NCBI GenBank assembly: GCA_029935455.1
Contig: JAOZKI010000009.1
Coordinates: 1-40,736, forward strand
Direction of reading: 5' to 3'
DNA from: Lysobacterales bacterium
Lineage (GTDB): Bacteria; Pseudomonadota; Gammaproteobacteria; Xanthomonadales; SZUA-36
DNA length: 40,736 bases
Shown one piece after another: positions 32,824-40,736 of the stretch; within the stretch, counting starts at the first letter, position 1; every line of letters begins with the position of its first letter. A model generated the notes under the pieces. That model ran no database searches and was not told where the DNA came from. It worked only from the letters and a program-made list of their open reading frames with translations. Made by a program: the position numbers and the translations under genes.

Positions 32824-34656
32824 CTATTCCACGGTAACGGATTTGGCCAGATTCCGAGGCTGATCCACATCGGTCCCACGGGCCACAGCAGCATGATAGG
32901 CCAGCAGTTGCAGGGGTATGGTCAACACCACGGGCGCCAGAAAGCCGCCCCCTGTGTCCACGTGCAGAATGCGCCCATGACGCTCGGAAAAATTACCACC
33001 AGCCTGTGTGTCAGCAATCACCAGCAGCTGCCCCCCGCGCGCCTGCACCTCCTCAATATTGCTGATCAGCTTGGCCAGCAGGTCGTCATTGGGCGCCACC
33101 GCAATCACCGGCATGTGCTCATCAACCAGCGCCAACGGCCCATGCTTGAGCTCACCGGCCGGATAGGCTTCCGCGTGGATGTAGGAAATTTCCTTCAGCT
33201 TCAGCGCGCCCTCCATGGCAATCGGATAGTGGCTGCCGCGCCCGAGAAACAGCGCGTGCTGCTTGCTGACCAGGTCCCTGGCCAGGTCCGCAAACTCTGC
33301 ATCCAGGTTGAGCGCCTGATTCAGCAGGTCGGGCAGGTGGTGCAGATCTGCCACACAGGCGCGGTAATGATCATCGGCCATGGCATGCAGGCGGCCCAGC
33401 TCCAGCACCAGCAGCTGCAGCGCCACCAGCTGGGTGGTAAAAGCCTTGGTAGAGGCCACGCCGATTTCCACACCAGCGCGCGTCATGAGCACCAGCTCCG
33501 CTTCGCGCACAATGGAGCTTTCCGGCACATTGCAGATCGCCAGCCGCGCCAGATAACCGGCCTCGCCTGCGTGCCGCAGCGCGGCCAGCGTATCGGCCGT
33601 CTCACCGGACTGGGAAATGGTGACAAACAGGGTATTCGGCGGCACCACCGGATTGCGGTAGCGGTATTCGCTGGCCACCTCAACGGTACAGGGCAGGCCC
33701 GCCACCTGCTCGAGCTGATAGCGCGCCACTAAACCGGCGTGGAAGGACGTGCCGCAGGCCACGATATGGACTTGCTGCACCTGCTCCAGCAGCGCCTCAG
33801 CGCCCACACCAAAAATATTGGGCAGGATGCGGTGTGGGCCCAGACGCCCTTCCAGGGTCTCGGCCACAGCCTGAGGTTGCTCGAAAATCTCTTTGAGCAT
33901 GTAGTGGGGGTAGTCACCCCGCTGCACCTGGTCCTCGCGCAGATCAACGGTTTTGCTGGGCCGCTGCACGGGCTGGTCTTGCGCGTCCACCAGCGTCACC
34001 GTGTCCGTATCCAGACGCACCACATCGCCTTCTTCCAGGAACACAAATTCCTTGGTCACCGGTAGCAGCGGGTACACGTCCGAGGCCAGGTAGTTCTGCC
34101 CCTCGCCCAGGCCCAGCACCATGGGGCTGCCCCGCCGCGCGCCAACCACCACGCCCGGCTCACTGGCCGCGATGACCGCAATGGCAAAAGCCCCCTCCAG
34201 CCGCTTCACCGCGGCGCGCACGGCAGCGAACAAATCCAGGCCCTGGTCCAGCAGCCCGGCCACCAGATGCACCATGACCTCCGTATCGGTCTCCGAGCTG
34301 AACGTTACGCCCTGAGCTTCCAATTCGGCCCGCAGCTCATCGTGATTTTCAATGATGCCGTTATGCACCAGCGCCACGCGGTCGCCGGCAGCCATGGGAT
34401 GGGCGTTGCGGTCGCTGGGCACGCCATGAGTGGCCCAGCGTGTGTGGGCGATACCGCTAAAACCGCTCAGCGGCCGCTCAGCCAGCAGCGCTTGCAGCGC
34501 ACTGACCTTGCCCTGGATACGCTCCCGACGGACCTGACCATCGGCATGCACGGCGATGCCGGCCGAATCATAGCCCCGGTACTCCAGCGTCTGCAGACCG
34601 CTGATCAGCAGGTCAGTGATGTCCTGATGAGAGGAGGCAGCAACAATGCCACACAT
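32824..34656 (-). CDS. glmS: Glutamine-fructose-6-phosphate aminotransferase
   Basis: 610 residues making glucosamine-6-phosphate, the first step to UDP-GlcNAc for peptidoglycan and LPS. MCGIVAAS exposes the Cys1 glutaminase nucleophile, and HTRWATHG and DTEVMVHL are in the N-terminal domain. Two SIS domains follow (SQSGETADTLAAL, then GRGSHYPIAMEGALKLKEIS), and the end is AKSVTVE. An AGGAGCG site overlaps the glmU end. GlmS follows glmU by 3 nt. I saw no glmS ribozyme, which is a Gram-positive feature anyway. Confidence 0.97.
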   Translation of the reverse strand: MCGIVAASSHQDITDLLISGLQTLEYRGYDSAGIAVHADGQVRRERIQGKVSALQALLAERPLSGFSGIAHTRWATHGVPSDRNAHPMAAGDRVALVHNGIIENHDELRAELEAQGVTFSSETDTEVMVHLVAGLLDQGLDLFAAVRAAVKRLEGAFAIAVIAASEPGVVVGARRGSPMVLGLGEGQNYLASDVYPLLPVTKEFVFLEEGDVVRLDTDTVTLVDAQDQPVQRPSKTVDLREDQVQRGDYPHYMLKEIFEQPQAVAETLEGRLGPHRILPNIFGVGAEALLEQVQQVHIVACGTSFHAGLVARYQLEQVAGLPCTVEVASEYRYRNPVVPPNTLFVTISQSGETADTLAALRHAGEAGYLARLAICNVPESSIVREAELVLMTRAGVEIGVASTKAFTTQLVALQLLVLELGRLHAMADDHYRACVADLHHLPDLLNQALNLDAEFADLARDLVSKQHALFLGRGSHYPIAMEGALKLKEISYIHAEAYPAGELKHGPLALVDEHMPVIAVAPNDDLLAKLISNIEEVQARGGQLLVIADTQAGGNFSERHGRILHVDTGGGFLAPVVLTIPLQLLAYHAAVARGTDVDQPRNLAKSVTVE

Positions 34657-34659
34657 AAA

Positions 34660-36024
34660 CTATCGCTCCTTTTTGACGGGTCGCTGCCAGCCCGAAATGC
34701 TGGCTTGACGGCTGCGACTCAGGGTCAGCTGTCCCGCGGGCGCATCCTTGCTGATGGTGGAGCCAGCACCGATGGTGGCGTTTTCGCCCACGGTCACCGG
34801 CGCAATCAGCTGCGAATCCGAGCCGATAAAGGCGCCGTCTTCAATCACCGTTTGAAATTTGTTCACACCATCGTAGTTGCAGGTAATCGTGCCGGCGCCG
34901 ATATTGACCGCCGTACCGACCTTGCAGTCGCCCAGGTAGGTCAGGTGGCTGGCCTTGCTGTCTGGCCCCAGCGTGGTGTTCTTGGTTTCCACAAAGTTAC
35001 CAACGCGGGTACCGGCAGCCAGCACCGTCCCCGGTCGCACGCGAGCAAACGGCCCGATATCACAGGCGCCGGTACTGCGCGCACCTTCCAGCACGCTGTG
35101 CGCATGTACGCGCGTGCCCGGTGCCAATTGGCAGTCGCGCAATACGCAGCCAGGGCCAATGCTTACTCCATCACCGAGCGTGATCTCACCTTCCAGCACC
35201 ACATTCACATCAATGGTAACGTCACGGCCTGCCTGCACCGCGCCGCGCTGATCGAAGCGCCGCGGATCTGCCAGCGTGACCCCGGCCTGCATCAGCGCCT
35301 CGGCCTGCAAGCGCTGATAGCGCCGTTCCAGGGCAGCCAGTTGTATGCGGTCATTAGCGCCCTCAAGACGTTCCGCATCGGCCGCCAGCACGCTGCCTAT
35401 GGCCTTTCCTTCAGCGCGGGCCATGGCCACCACGTCCGTCAGGTAGTACTCACCCTGACTGTTGTGGTTGCCCAACTGGTTCAACCAGGCCCGCAGATCG
35501 GCCGCGCAAGCCATCAAAATACCGCTATTGACCTCCTGGATCAGGCGCTGCTCAGGCGTGGCATCGCGCTCCTCCACGATGGCCTGCACCGCATCCGTCC
35601 CGTCCCGCAGCACACGCCCATAACCGGCCGCGCTGACCGGTCGCATGGTCAGCAGTGTCAACGCGTTCTCATGGGCCGCCCGCAGGGCCTGCAGGCTAGT
35701 GGCATCGAGCAATGGGATATCACCGTAGAGCACCAGCACATCGGCCTCATCAGGTATCGCCGGCATGGCCTGCATCACCGCATGACCCGTTCCCAAGCGC
35801 TCCGCCTGCGGCACCCACTGCACCGAGGCATCGGCGAAGGCCGCCGGTACCGCTGCCGCGTCGGGATTCACGACCACATGCAGGCCATCGGGCTGGAGCT
35901 CAGCCGCCCGGTCCAGCACATGGCCCAGCATGGGCTTGCCACCCACCGCATGCAGCACTTTGGGTAGCTCAGAGTGCATGCGGGTCCCTTCACCCGCTGC
36001 CAGTATGATGATGTGTAGTGACAT
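34660..36024 (-). CDS. glmU: Bifunctional UDP-GlcNAc pyrophosphorylase/GlcN-1-P acetyltransferase
   Basis: 454 residues. The N-terminal uridyltransferase has LAAGEGTRM and LPKVLHAVGGKPM. The C-terminal left-handed helix acetyltransferase has hexapeptide repeats and GAGTITCNYDG. It completes UDP-GlcNAc after GlmS and phosphoglucosamine mutase. The ORF track begins at 36285, but the ATG at 36024 follows AAGGAA by 7 bp and starts the enzyme. First gene of glmU-glmS-small protein. Confidence 0.97.
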   Translation of the reverse strand: MSLHIIILAAGEGTRMHSELPKVLHAVGGKPMLGHVLDRAAELQPDGLHVVVNPDAAAVPAAFADASVQWVPQAERLGTGHAVMQAMPAIPDEADVLVLYGDIPLLDATSLQALRAAHENALTLLTMRPVSAAGYGRVLRDGTDAVQAIVEERDATPEQRLIQEVNSGILMACAADLRAWLNQLGNHNSQGEYYLTDVVAMARAEGKAIGSVLAADAERLEGANDRIQLAALERRYQRLQAEALMQAGVTLADPRRFDQRGAVQAGRDVTIDVNVVLEGEITLGDGVSIGPGCVLRDCQLAPGTRVHAHSVLEGARSTGACDIGPFARVRPGTVLAAGTRVGNFVETKNTTLGPDSKASHLTYLGDCKVGTAVNIGAGTITCNYDGVNKFQTVIEDGAFIGSDSQLIAPVTVGENATIGAGSTISKDAPAGQLTLSRSRQASISGWQRPVKKER

Positions 36025-38158
36025 ATGCGATTCCTTTTTCGAGCGAGAGTATAGCCTTCTGAACCAGCGCACACTATGCAGCCGACGACTGAGCCGTGGG
36101 CAAACTAACGGCCATGGCTGCCGCCCGCAGCGCGGCGGCGTTGCAGCCAGCGGCGGCTGGCGCAGCACGCTCACCCTGCTGATAGTGCTGCTGAGCGGCC
36201 CGGCAGCGGCCACCGTTGAAATCCCCAGCGTCGCCACGCGCGCCGTGAATGACGGCCAGCTGCTGCTGGAGGACGTCCCGCCCATTCCCGCCGGATTGCC
36301 ACCCCGTCTGGACCGTTACCAGCAACTGCTACCACGGGAGATGCTGGCCTGGTCCCTGGACGGCAAGACCCTCTATCAACGCAGCCCCTATCAGGGCGTT
36401 GGTCAGCTGCAGGCGGTGCGCGGACGCGGTGGCGAAGCACAGCAGCTCACCCGCTTTAGCGAACCGGTGCGGGAAGTGGCGCGCCAGCATCAGGGCGAGC
36501 TGCTGGCCTTCACCATGGATCGGGGCGGCAGCGGCTTTGATCAGCTCCACCTACTGGACCCTATCAGCGGCGCAAGCCGGGCACTTACCGATACGCCGGA
36601 AGCACTGAACAACCGCATGGTCTGGGACCATCAGGGGCAACATCTGGCGTTTCGCTCCACGCGGCGCAACGGTGCCAGCAACGATATCTGGATACTCCCG
36701 ATCGACGCGCCGGAACAGGCGCGTATGGTGTTTGCCGCCGAGCCGGGCGCGCTGTGGAAGCCAGTGGCCTTTACGCGTGACGGGCAGGCGCTTCTCGTCC
36801 AGCAGTATCAGGGCATTACCGATTCCCGCATCCACCTGCTGGATCTCTCAAGCGGCACGCTGCGGGAGCTGGTCGGCCACCCGGAGTACGACACCAGCAA
36901 TATCGCCATCGGCTTTGACCGGGACGATACCGGGGTGTTTTTTGTCAGCAATATGCGCGGGCGGGCGGCAGAAATCGGCTGGGTGTCGCTAGACCAGTCC
37001 GAGGCCATGCGCTGGGTGGACAACGCAATCGGCTGGGACGTTACGGGCTTTGAACTGTCTCCGGACAGCCGCCGCGGCGCTTTTGTGACCAATGAAAATG
37101 GCGTCAGTCGCCTGTATGTCTTTAACACCCGGCAGCTGAGCTATCAGCAGGTGAAGCAGATTCCGGTAGGCGTGATCAGCGATCTGCGCTTCAGCCCGGA
37201 CGGCCGTCAGCTGGGCTTTACCCTGTCCACACCGACCTCGCCGGGTGATGTGTACGCGGTTAAAATCTCGCGCTTCAGCGGCGCTGTTTCCCGGCCCCGG
37301 CTCTGGGCCGAGGGCGGCGTGGGCAACCTGCCACGCGATGCGCTGGTCACGCCCCGCCTGTTCAGCTACCCCACCCAGGGACGCAGTATCGACCAGGACT
37401 TCAACATCCCCGGATTTGCCTATCTGCCCGAGGGCGACGGTCCGTTTCCAGTGGTGATTTATATCCATGGTGGGCCGGAGAGCCAGTTCCGCCCAAGCTT
37501 CAATGCCACGGTACAGATTTGGGCCAGTGAACTGGGGGTAGCGGTGCTGGCCCCCAATGTGCGTGGATCACTGGGCTATGGTCGTGCCTATCTGTCACTG
37601 GACGACGGACGACGGCGCGAAGACGCGGTGCGGGACATTGGCGCCCTGCTGGACTGGATCGCCAGCCGTGAGGAACTGGATCAGGAGCGCGTCGCGGTTT
37701 TTGGTGCCAGCTACGGAGGCTATATGGCTCTGGCCAGCGCCGTGCATTACAGCGATCGGCTGGTGGCGGCGGTAGACCGGGCCGGCATCAGCAACTTTGT
37801 CACCTACCTGGAGAACACGCAGGACTACCGCCGCGACCTGCGTCGTTTCGAGTATGGCGATGAACGAGATCCCGCCATGCGCACCTTTCTTGAATCCATC
37901 AGCCCGCTGAACAATGTGGAGCAAATTCATATCCCGATGATGATTGTGCAGGGTCAGAATGACCCGGTGGTGCCGGTGACGGAATCTGCGCAGATGGTGC
38001 AGGCGCTGCGCCAGCAAGGACAAACCGTGTGGTATCTGAATGCCCTGAACGAAGGTCACGGCTATGAAAAGAAGGAAAACCGCGACGTCTATCAGCAGGT
38101 GACCTACCTGTTCCTGCAACGTTACCTGCTGGGCTCCTCGTCACCCAGCGCGCCCTGA
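36011..38158 (+). CDS. Secreted S9-family peptidase (prolyl oligopeptidase-like), start unresolved
   Basis: An N-terminal propeller precedes a C-terminal alpha/beta-hydrolase with GASYGGYMA (Ser), QGQNDPVVPV (Asp) and NEGHGY (His), the S9 catalytic triad. It would cut peptides outside the cytosol. The signal core WRSTLTLLIVLLSGPAAA lies at about 36159-36202, yet no in-frame ATG, GTG or TTG precedes it nearer than 36011, a position inside the divergent glmU start. I list 36011 as the nearest legal start but doubt it. A CTG start at 36089 or an indel near 36130 are the alternatives. Its end overlaps mocA by 37 nt. Confidence 0.88.
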   Translation: MCSDICDSFFEREYSLLNQRTLCSRRLSRGQTNGHGCRPQRGGVAASGGWRSTLTLLIVLLSGPAAATVEIPSVATRAVNDGQLLLEDVPPIPAGLPPRLDRYQQLLPREMLAWSLDGKTLYQRSPYQGVGQLQAVRGRGGEAQQLTRFSEPVREVARQHQGELLAFTMDRGGSGFDQLHLLDPISGASRALTDTPEALNNRMVWDHQGQHLAFRSTRRNGASNDIWILPIDAPEQARMVFAAEPGALWKPVAFTRDGQALLVQQYQGITDSRIHLLDLSSGTLRELVGHPEYDTSNIAIGFDRDDTGVFFVSNMRGRAAEIGWVSLDQSEAMRWVDNAIGWDVTGFELSPDSRRGAFVTNENGVSRLYVFNTRQLSYQQVKQIPVGVISDLRFSPDGRQLGFTLSTPTSPGDVYAVKISRFSGAVSRPRLWAEGGVGNLPRDALVTPRLFSYPTQGRSIDQDFNIPGFAYLPEGDGPFPVVIYIHGGPESQFRPSFNATVQIWASELGVAVLAPNVRGSLGYGRAYLSLDDGRRREDAVRDIGALLDWIASREELDQERVAVFGASYGGYMALASAVHYSDRLVAAVDRAGISNFVTYLENTQDYRRDLRRFEYGDERDPAMRTFLESISPLNNVEQIHIPMMIVQGQNDPVVPVTESAQMVQALRQQGQTVWYLNALNEGHGYEKKENRDVYQQVTYLFLQRYLLGSSSPSAP
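36048..36053 (-). promoter_or_regulatory. Candidate -10 (TATACT) of glmU
   Basis: TATACT on the minus strand lies 24 bp before the glmU ATG at a suitable distance for a short leader. The -35 (about TAGTGT) is weak. Confidence 0.4.
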
Positions 38159-38745
38159 GCCGACCCCCGCAGTGCACGCAAGCGGTCCAGATCCGCCGCA
38201 TTATCCACATCCGCAGCGGCCCGGGGCATGGACACGAACCGTACCCGGGCCCGCTGACTGACCAGCAACTGGCGCGCACCGCGATCGCCGCTGAGCCGCG
38301 AAAGCTCGGGAAAGAAACGGTTGGGAAAGATCACCGGCGGACCAAAGGAATCTTCCCAGCGGGCCGCTGTGATTCGCGTGCGGTCGGCCTGCCATCCAGC
38401 CACCAGCTGCTCCAGATCGTCCGCTTCCAGCAAATACTGATCGCACAGCAGAATCAAAACACCTCGGAAGTCCTCCGGAACCGACTGCATGGCCAGCGCG
38501 ATCGAGGTGCCCACTCCGGCGCGCCAATGGGGGTTATGGAGCGTGGCCACGCTCAGCGTGCCCAGCGCCTCCACCACCGCTTCTGAACGTGCGCCGGTGA
38601 CCACGGTAACCGCCTTGGTCTGCGTGAGCAGCAGGCGCGCAGCACGATGCACCAAGGTCTCACCCGCATGTTCCACCAGCTGTTTGGCGCGGCCAAGGCG
38701 CGAGGAGCCGCCGGCCGCGAGCAACAGTCCGGCCAGTTCAGCCAC
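38122..38745 (-). CDS. Molybdenum cofactor nucleotidyltransferase (MocA/MobA-like)
   Basis: 207 residues of the NTP-transferase fold: LLLAAGGSSRLGRAKQLV at the N-terminus, LLCDQYLLEADDL (metal-binding Asp) and FGPPVIFPNRFFPEL mid-chain. MocA transfers CMP to molybdopterin for xanthine dehydrogenase-type enzymes. MobA would use GMP. It starts with GTG overlapping the xdhC stop by 8 nt, which supports MocA. Confidence 0.85.
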   Translation of the reverse strand: MAELAGLLLAAGGSSRLGRAKQLVEHAGETLVHRAARLLLTQTKAVTVVTGARSEAVVEALGTLSVATLHNPHWRAGVGTSIALAMQSVPEDFRGVLILLCDQYLLEADDLEQLVAGWQADRTRITAARWEDSFGPPVIFPNRFFPELSRLSGDRGARQLLVSQRARVRFVSMPRAAADVDNAADLDRLRALRGSAQGALGDEEPSR

Positions 38746-39793
38746 GACTCAAGGGGCCGCCCTCGCGACCATTGAGCTGCGCGTGCAGCTGTGCGGCGAT
38801 GGCCAGTGCTATGGCCTCGGGCAGTTCCGCGCCAAGATCCAGACCAGCGGGTCCATGCAGCTTCAAATCCGGCGCGTCGATGGTTGCCAGCAGCTGGTCG
38901 CGCCGGGCCCGCGGACCCAGCAGCGCCAGATAGGGCGGCGGCGTCTGCGCCAGTTGGCGCAGATAGGTCGCGTCATGTTCCAGATGATGGCTCATGACGA
39001 TGGCACCCGACAGGGTCTTGAGGGTGATGCCTTCCGTTAGCTTGCCGGGCCGCAAACACTGCACCCGGGCTTCGGCGGGAAAGCGCTCCGGCCGGGCAAA
39101 GGCCGGGCGATGATCGACCACGGTGCAGTCCCACCCCAGGGCCACAATCTGCGCCACCAGGGGCACCGCATCCGGTCCACCGCCACACACCAGAATTCGC
39201 GGCGTGGGCGTTACGCGCATCAGCACCGCCTCGGCGCTGCTTGCTCCGAGGCGCAAGGCCACCCGACGCGCACGAGGCGTCTCCCTGTCACTGCTGTGGG
39301 CGACCAGAGCGGCAGCCAGCTCGGGCTCACCTTGGCGATGACCATCGTCGGTTTCCAGGGCCCAGCTACCTGCGGCCAGCTGGCCCTCGATCAGCAGCGC
39401 CAGCGTGGCTGTATGGCCCGCCTCAAGGGCCCGGAACAAGGGCCCCAGTGGCGCGTAATCATTTTCTGCGTCCAGGCGCTGCAGCAATAAATGCACCGCA
39501 CCGCCACAGCCCAGGCCCAAACCCCAGACCAGGTCCTCGTCGTTCTGCAGGTCATAGCTCACCTGGCGCGACTGGCCGTCGGCAAAAACCGCCCGCGCCT
39601 GCGCCACCAGATCACCTTCCAGACAGCCACCTGAAATCATGCCCGCATAGCGCTCGTCAGCCCCGATGAGCATCATGGCGCCGGGCTTGCGGTAGGTAGA
39701 ACCGTCTGTGGCAATGACCGTGGCCAGTACCAGCGGCGCCTGAGCTGGCTGCGCAGCCAGGAATTGCTGCAGTGCTTTGATACCCAGATGCAT
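38738..39793 (-). CDS. XdhC/CoxI-family molybdoenzyme maturation protein
   Basis: 351 residues from the ATG at 39793. The ORF track's 57 extra residues lie upstream and look non-coding. GSTYRKPGAMMLI and GMISGGCLEGDL are the XdhC N-terminal motifs, and ILVCGGGPDAVPL begins the Rossmann domain. XdhC binds the Mo cofactor, helps its sulfuration and inserts it into xanthine dehydrogenase-type enzymes. It pairs with MocA. No dehydrogenase subunit is in the window. Confidence 0.9.
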   Translation of the reverse strand: MHLGIKALQQFLAAQPAQAPLVLATVIATDGSTYRKPGAMMLIGADERYAGMISGGCLEGDLVAQARAVFADGQSRQVSYDLQNDEDLVWGLGLGCGGAVHLLLQRLDAENDYAPLGPLFRALEAGHTATLALLIEGQLAAGSWALETDDGHRQGEPELAAALVAHSSDRETPRARRVALRLGASSAEAVLMRVTPTPRILVCGGGPDAVPLVAQIVALGWDCTVVDHRPAFARPERFPAEARVQCLRPGKLTEGITLKTLSGAIVMSHHLEHDATYLRQLAQTPPPYLALLGPRARRDQLLATIDAPDLKLHGPAGLDLGAELPEAIALAIAAQLHAQLNGREGGPLSRG

Positions 39794-39909
39794 GCTCAGC
39801 GCACAGCCCTGGTTGACGCGTGCAGGACGCCGGCACCAGCGGGTGTCATGGCTGAAAGAGTCGCTGCGGGGCTCATGCTGACGCAGTGTAGGACGCTGGC
39901 CATGGCTTG

Positions 39910-40674
39910 TCACGGCAGTAGCCGCGTCCGCTCCAAAATACCCTGCGCCACGCGCGCGCCCCACTGCGCAATCGCGGCCGGGCCGGGATGATAGCCATCG
40001 ACGGCAAACTGATGCGGTTCGGGCAATGCGTCAAAGGGCAAGAACAGCGTGTTCAGCCGGCCCTGCAGCCAGCCGGCCAGATCACGGTCCAGAGCCGCAG
40101 CCCGACGGCCCAGCACCTGCCGCAGCGGCACGGGCAGAGCGGGAAAGCGGGCCATAGGTGGCAGCGCGCACTGGACGCGCAAAGCGTGCGGGAAGCGTTG
40201 CTCAAGCTGTTCCAGCAGCGCGCGGCGCTGCTGCATCACCGTCGCCGGTGCCTGGGGCGAGGTCACATCATTAACACCGCAGTTCACCAACAGGAGATCA
40301 GGCGACGCGGGGGCCGGCGCTGCCTGCTCCAGCAGACCCAAGAGCTGAGGGCTACGGATGCCGCTCTTGCCAAGCGCCCGCCAGTGCACCTGCCGCCCTG
40401 CCCGCGTCGCCAGCGTCGCCGCCACCTGGGCCGTCAGTGCCTGCCCCATGTCGGCCACGCCCACACCGGCAATAATCGAATCGCCAAGCCCCAACAGCTG
40501 CAGGGGCCGGCCGTGACCGCAGACACCGCTATGGCGGCCGGGGGCCGGCGGCAGGCGCGGCGTCCGGTGTTTCAACCACAGGCCCTGGGTAAGCAGAAGG
40601 GGCAGCAGTTGCCAGCTCGGTGGTGCGCCCGCAGCGCTGAGCTCACTGACAACACCGAGATCTGGCTCACTCAT
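39910..40674 (-). CDS. SGNH/GDSL-type esterase
   Basis: 254 residues. LGLGDSIIAG is block I with nucleophile Ser. NCGVNDV is block III. DGYHPG is block V with the Asp-His pair. These mark an SGNH hydrolase that would cleave an ester or acyl group. The first 50 residues contain a hydrophobic stretch (SWQLLPLLLTQGLWL) that could anchor it. It is upstream of xdhC by 116 bp. Confidence 0.88.
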   Translation of the reverse strand: MSEPDLGVVSELSAAGAPPSWQLLPLLLTQGLWLKHRTPRLPPAPGRHSGVCGHGRPLQLLGLGDSIIAGVGVADMGQALTAQVAATLATRAGRQVHWRALGKSGIRSPQLLGLLEQAAPAPASPDLLLVNCGVNDVTSPQAPATVMQQRRALLEQLEQRFPHALRVQCALPPMARFPALPVPLRQVLGRRAAALDRDLAGWLQGRLNTLFLPFDALPEPHQFAVDGYHPGPAAIAQWGARVAQGILERTRLLP

Positions 40675-40736
40675 AAAGCCAGCGCAAGGAACGCTTCATA
40701 GCCGGTCACCGCGCACGAGATAACGACCGTCAATCA

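Noticed and set aside
32044-33732. 562-codon plus-strand ORF across exbD, the intergenic stretch and glmS
   Set aside because: Runs antisense to two certain genes and carries no family motif.
34267-35967. 566-codon plus-strand ORF
   Set aside because: Antisense to glmS and glmU.
40696-40736. C-terminus of a minus-strand gene (reads ...GRYLVRGDRL then stop)
   Set aside because: Only about 12 codons are visible at the window edge. This is too little to support a gene.

Overview
The window looks like the chromosome of a GC-rich gammaproteobacterium, probably not an enteric. Pointers are a YcgL-family protein (a gammaproteobacterial family), the YadG/YadH pair, TatABC, an FKBP of the SlyD/FklB kind, a BPSS1780-like membrane protein and an IPTL-CTERM exported protein. 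I cannot place it to genus. No rRNA, CRISPR array, integrase, transposase or phage gene is visible, so most of the window is ordinary chromosome.

Layout. 0.1-1.5 kb: a PfkB nucleoside kinase, a tRNA-Met(CAT) with a clear promoter and terminator, and a tandem partial copy of the tRNA 3' end. 1.5-5.3 kb (minus): a secreted HExxH protein, a YbaY-like lipoprotein, an unknown protein and an M1 aminopeptidase lipoprotein. 5.3-7.1 kb (minus): mtnA coupled to a FucA-like class II aldolase, which suggests the DHAP shunt for methylthioadenosine or 5'-deoxyadenosine rather than classical methionine salvage. 7.1-13.1 kb: threonine synthase-like enzyme, MsbA-like ABC exporter, FKBP, Vgb-like propeller and acyl-CoA desaturase. 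13.2-18.4 kb: the YadGH-type exporter (minus), then an operon of an exported alpha/beta hydrolase and a NatAB-type exporter (plus). 18.4-23.1 kb: QueD, an IPTL-CTERM propeller, tatABC, a membrane protein and a rhomboid protease. 23.1-26.1 kb: M48 protease and acetyl-CoA synthetase.

26.1-30.6 kb is the most interesting part. A minus-strand island lies between plus-strand housekeeping genes. It encodes an exported protein, a TIR-TM-TPR protein, and (overlapping the TIR gene by 13 nt) a SLOG protein with two SLATT-like 2TM units. The likely logic is that an extracytoplasmic TPR region senses something, the cytosolic TIR makes a nucleotide signal, the SLOG domain binds it and the membrane segments act as effector. 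This resembles Thoeris and other nucleotide-centric conflict systems but has a receptor-like topology. Function is inferred, not shown.

30.6-40.7 kb: YcgL, an orphan ExbD with a hydroxyacid dehydrogenase, a 317-bp gene-free stretch containing a putative G-quadruplex, a glmU-glmS-small membrane protein operon, a secreted S9 peptidase with an unresolved start, and an SGNH hydrolase-XdhC-MocA cluster.
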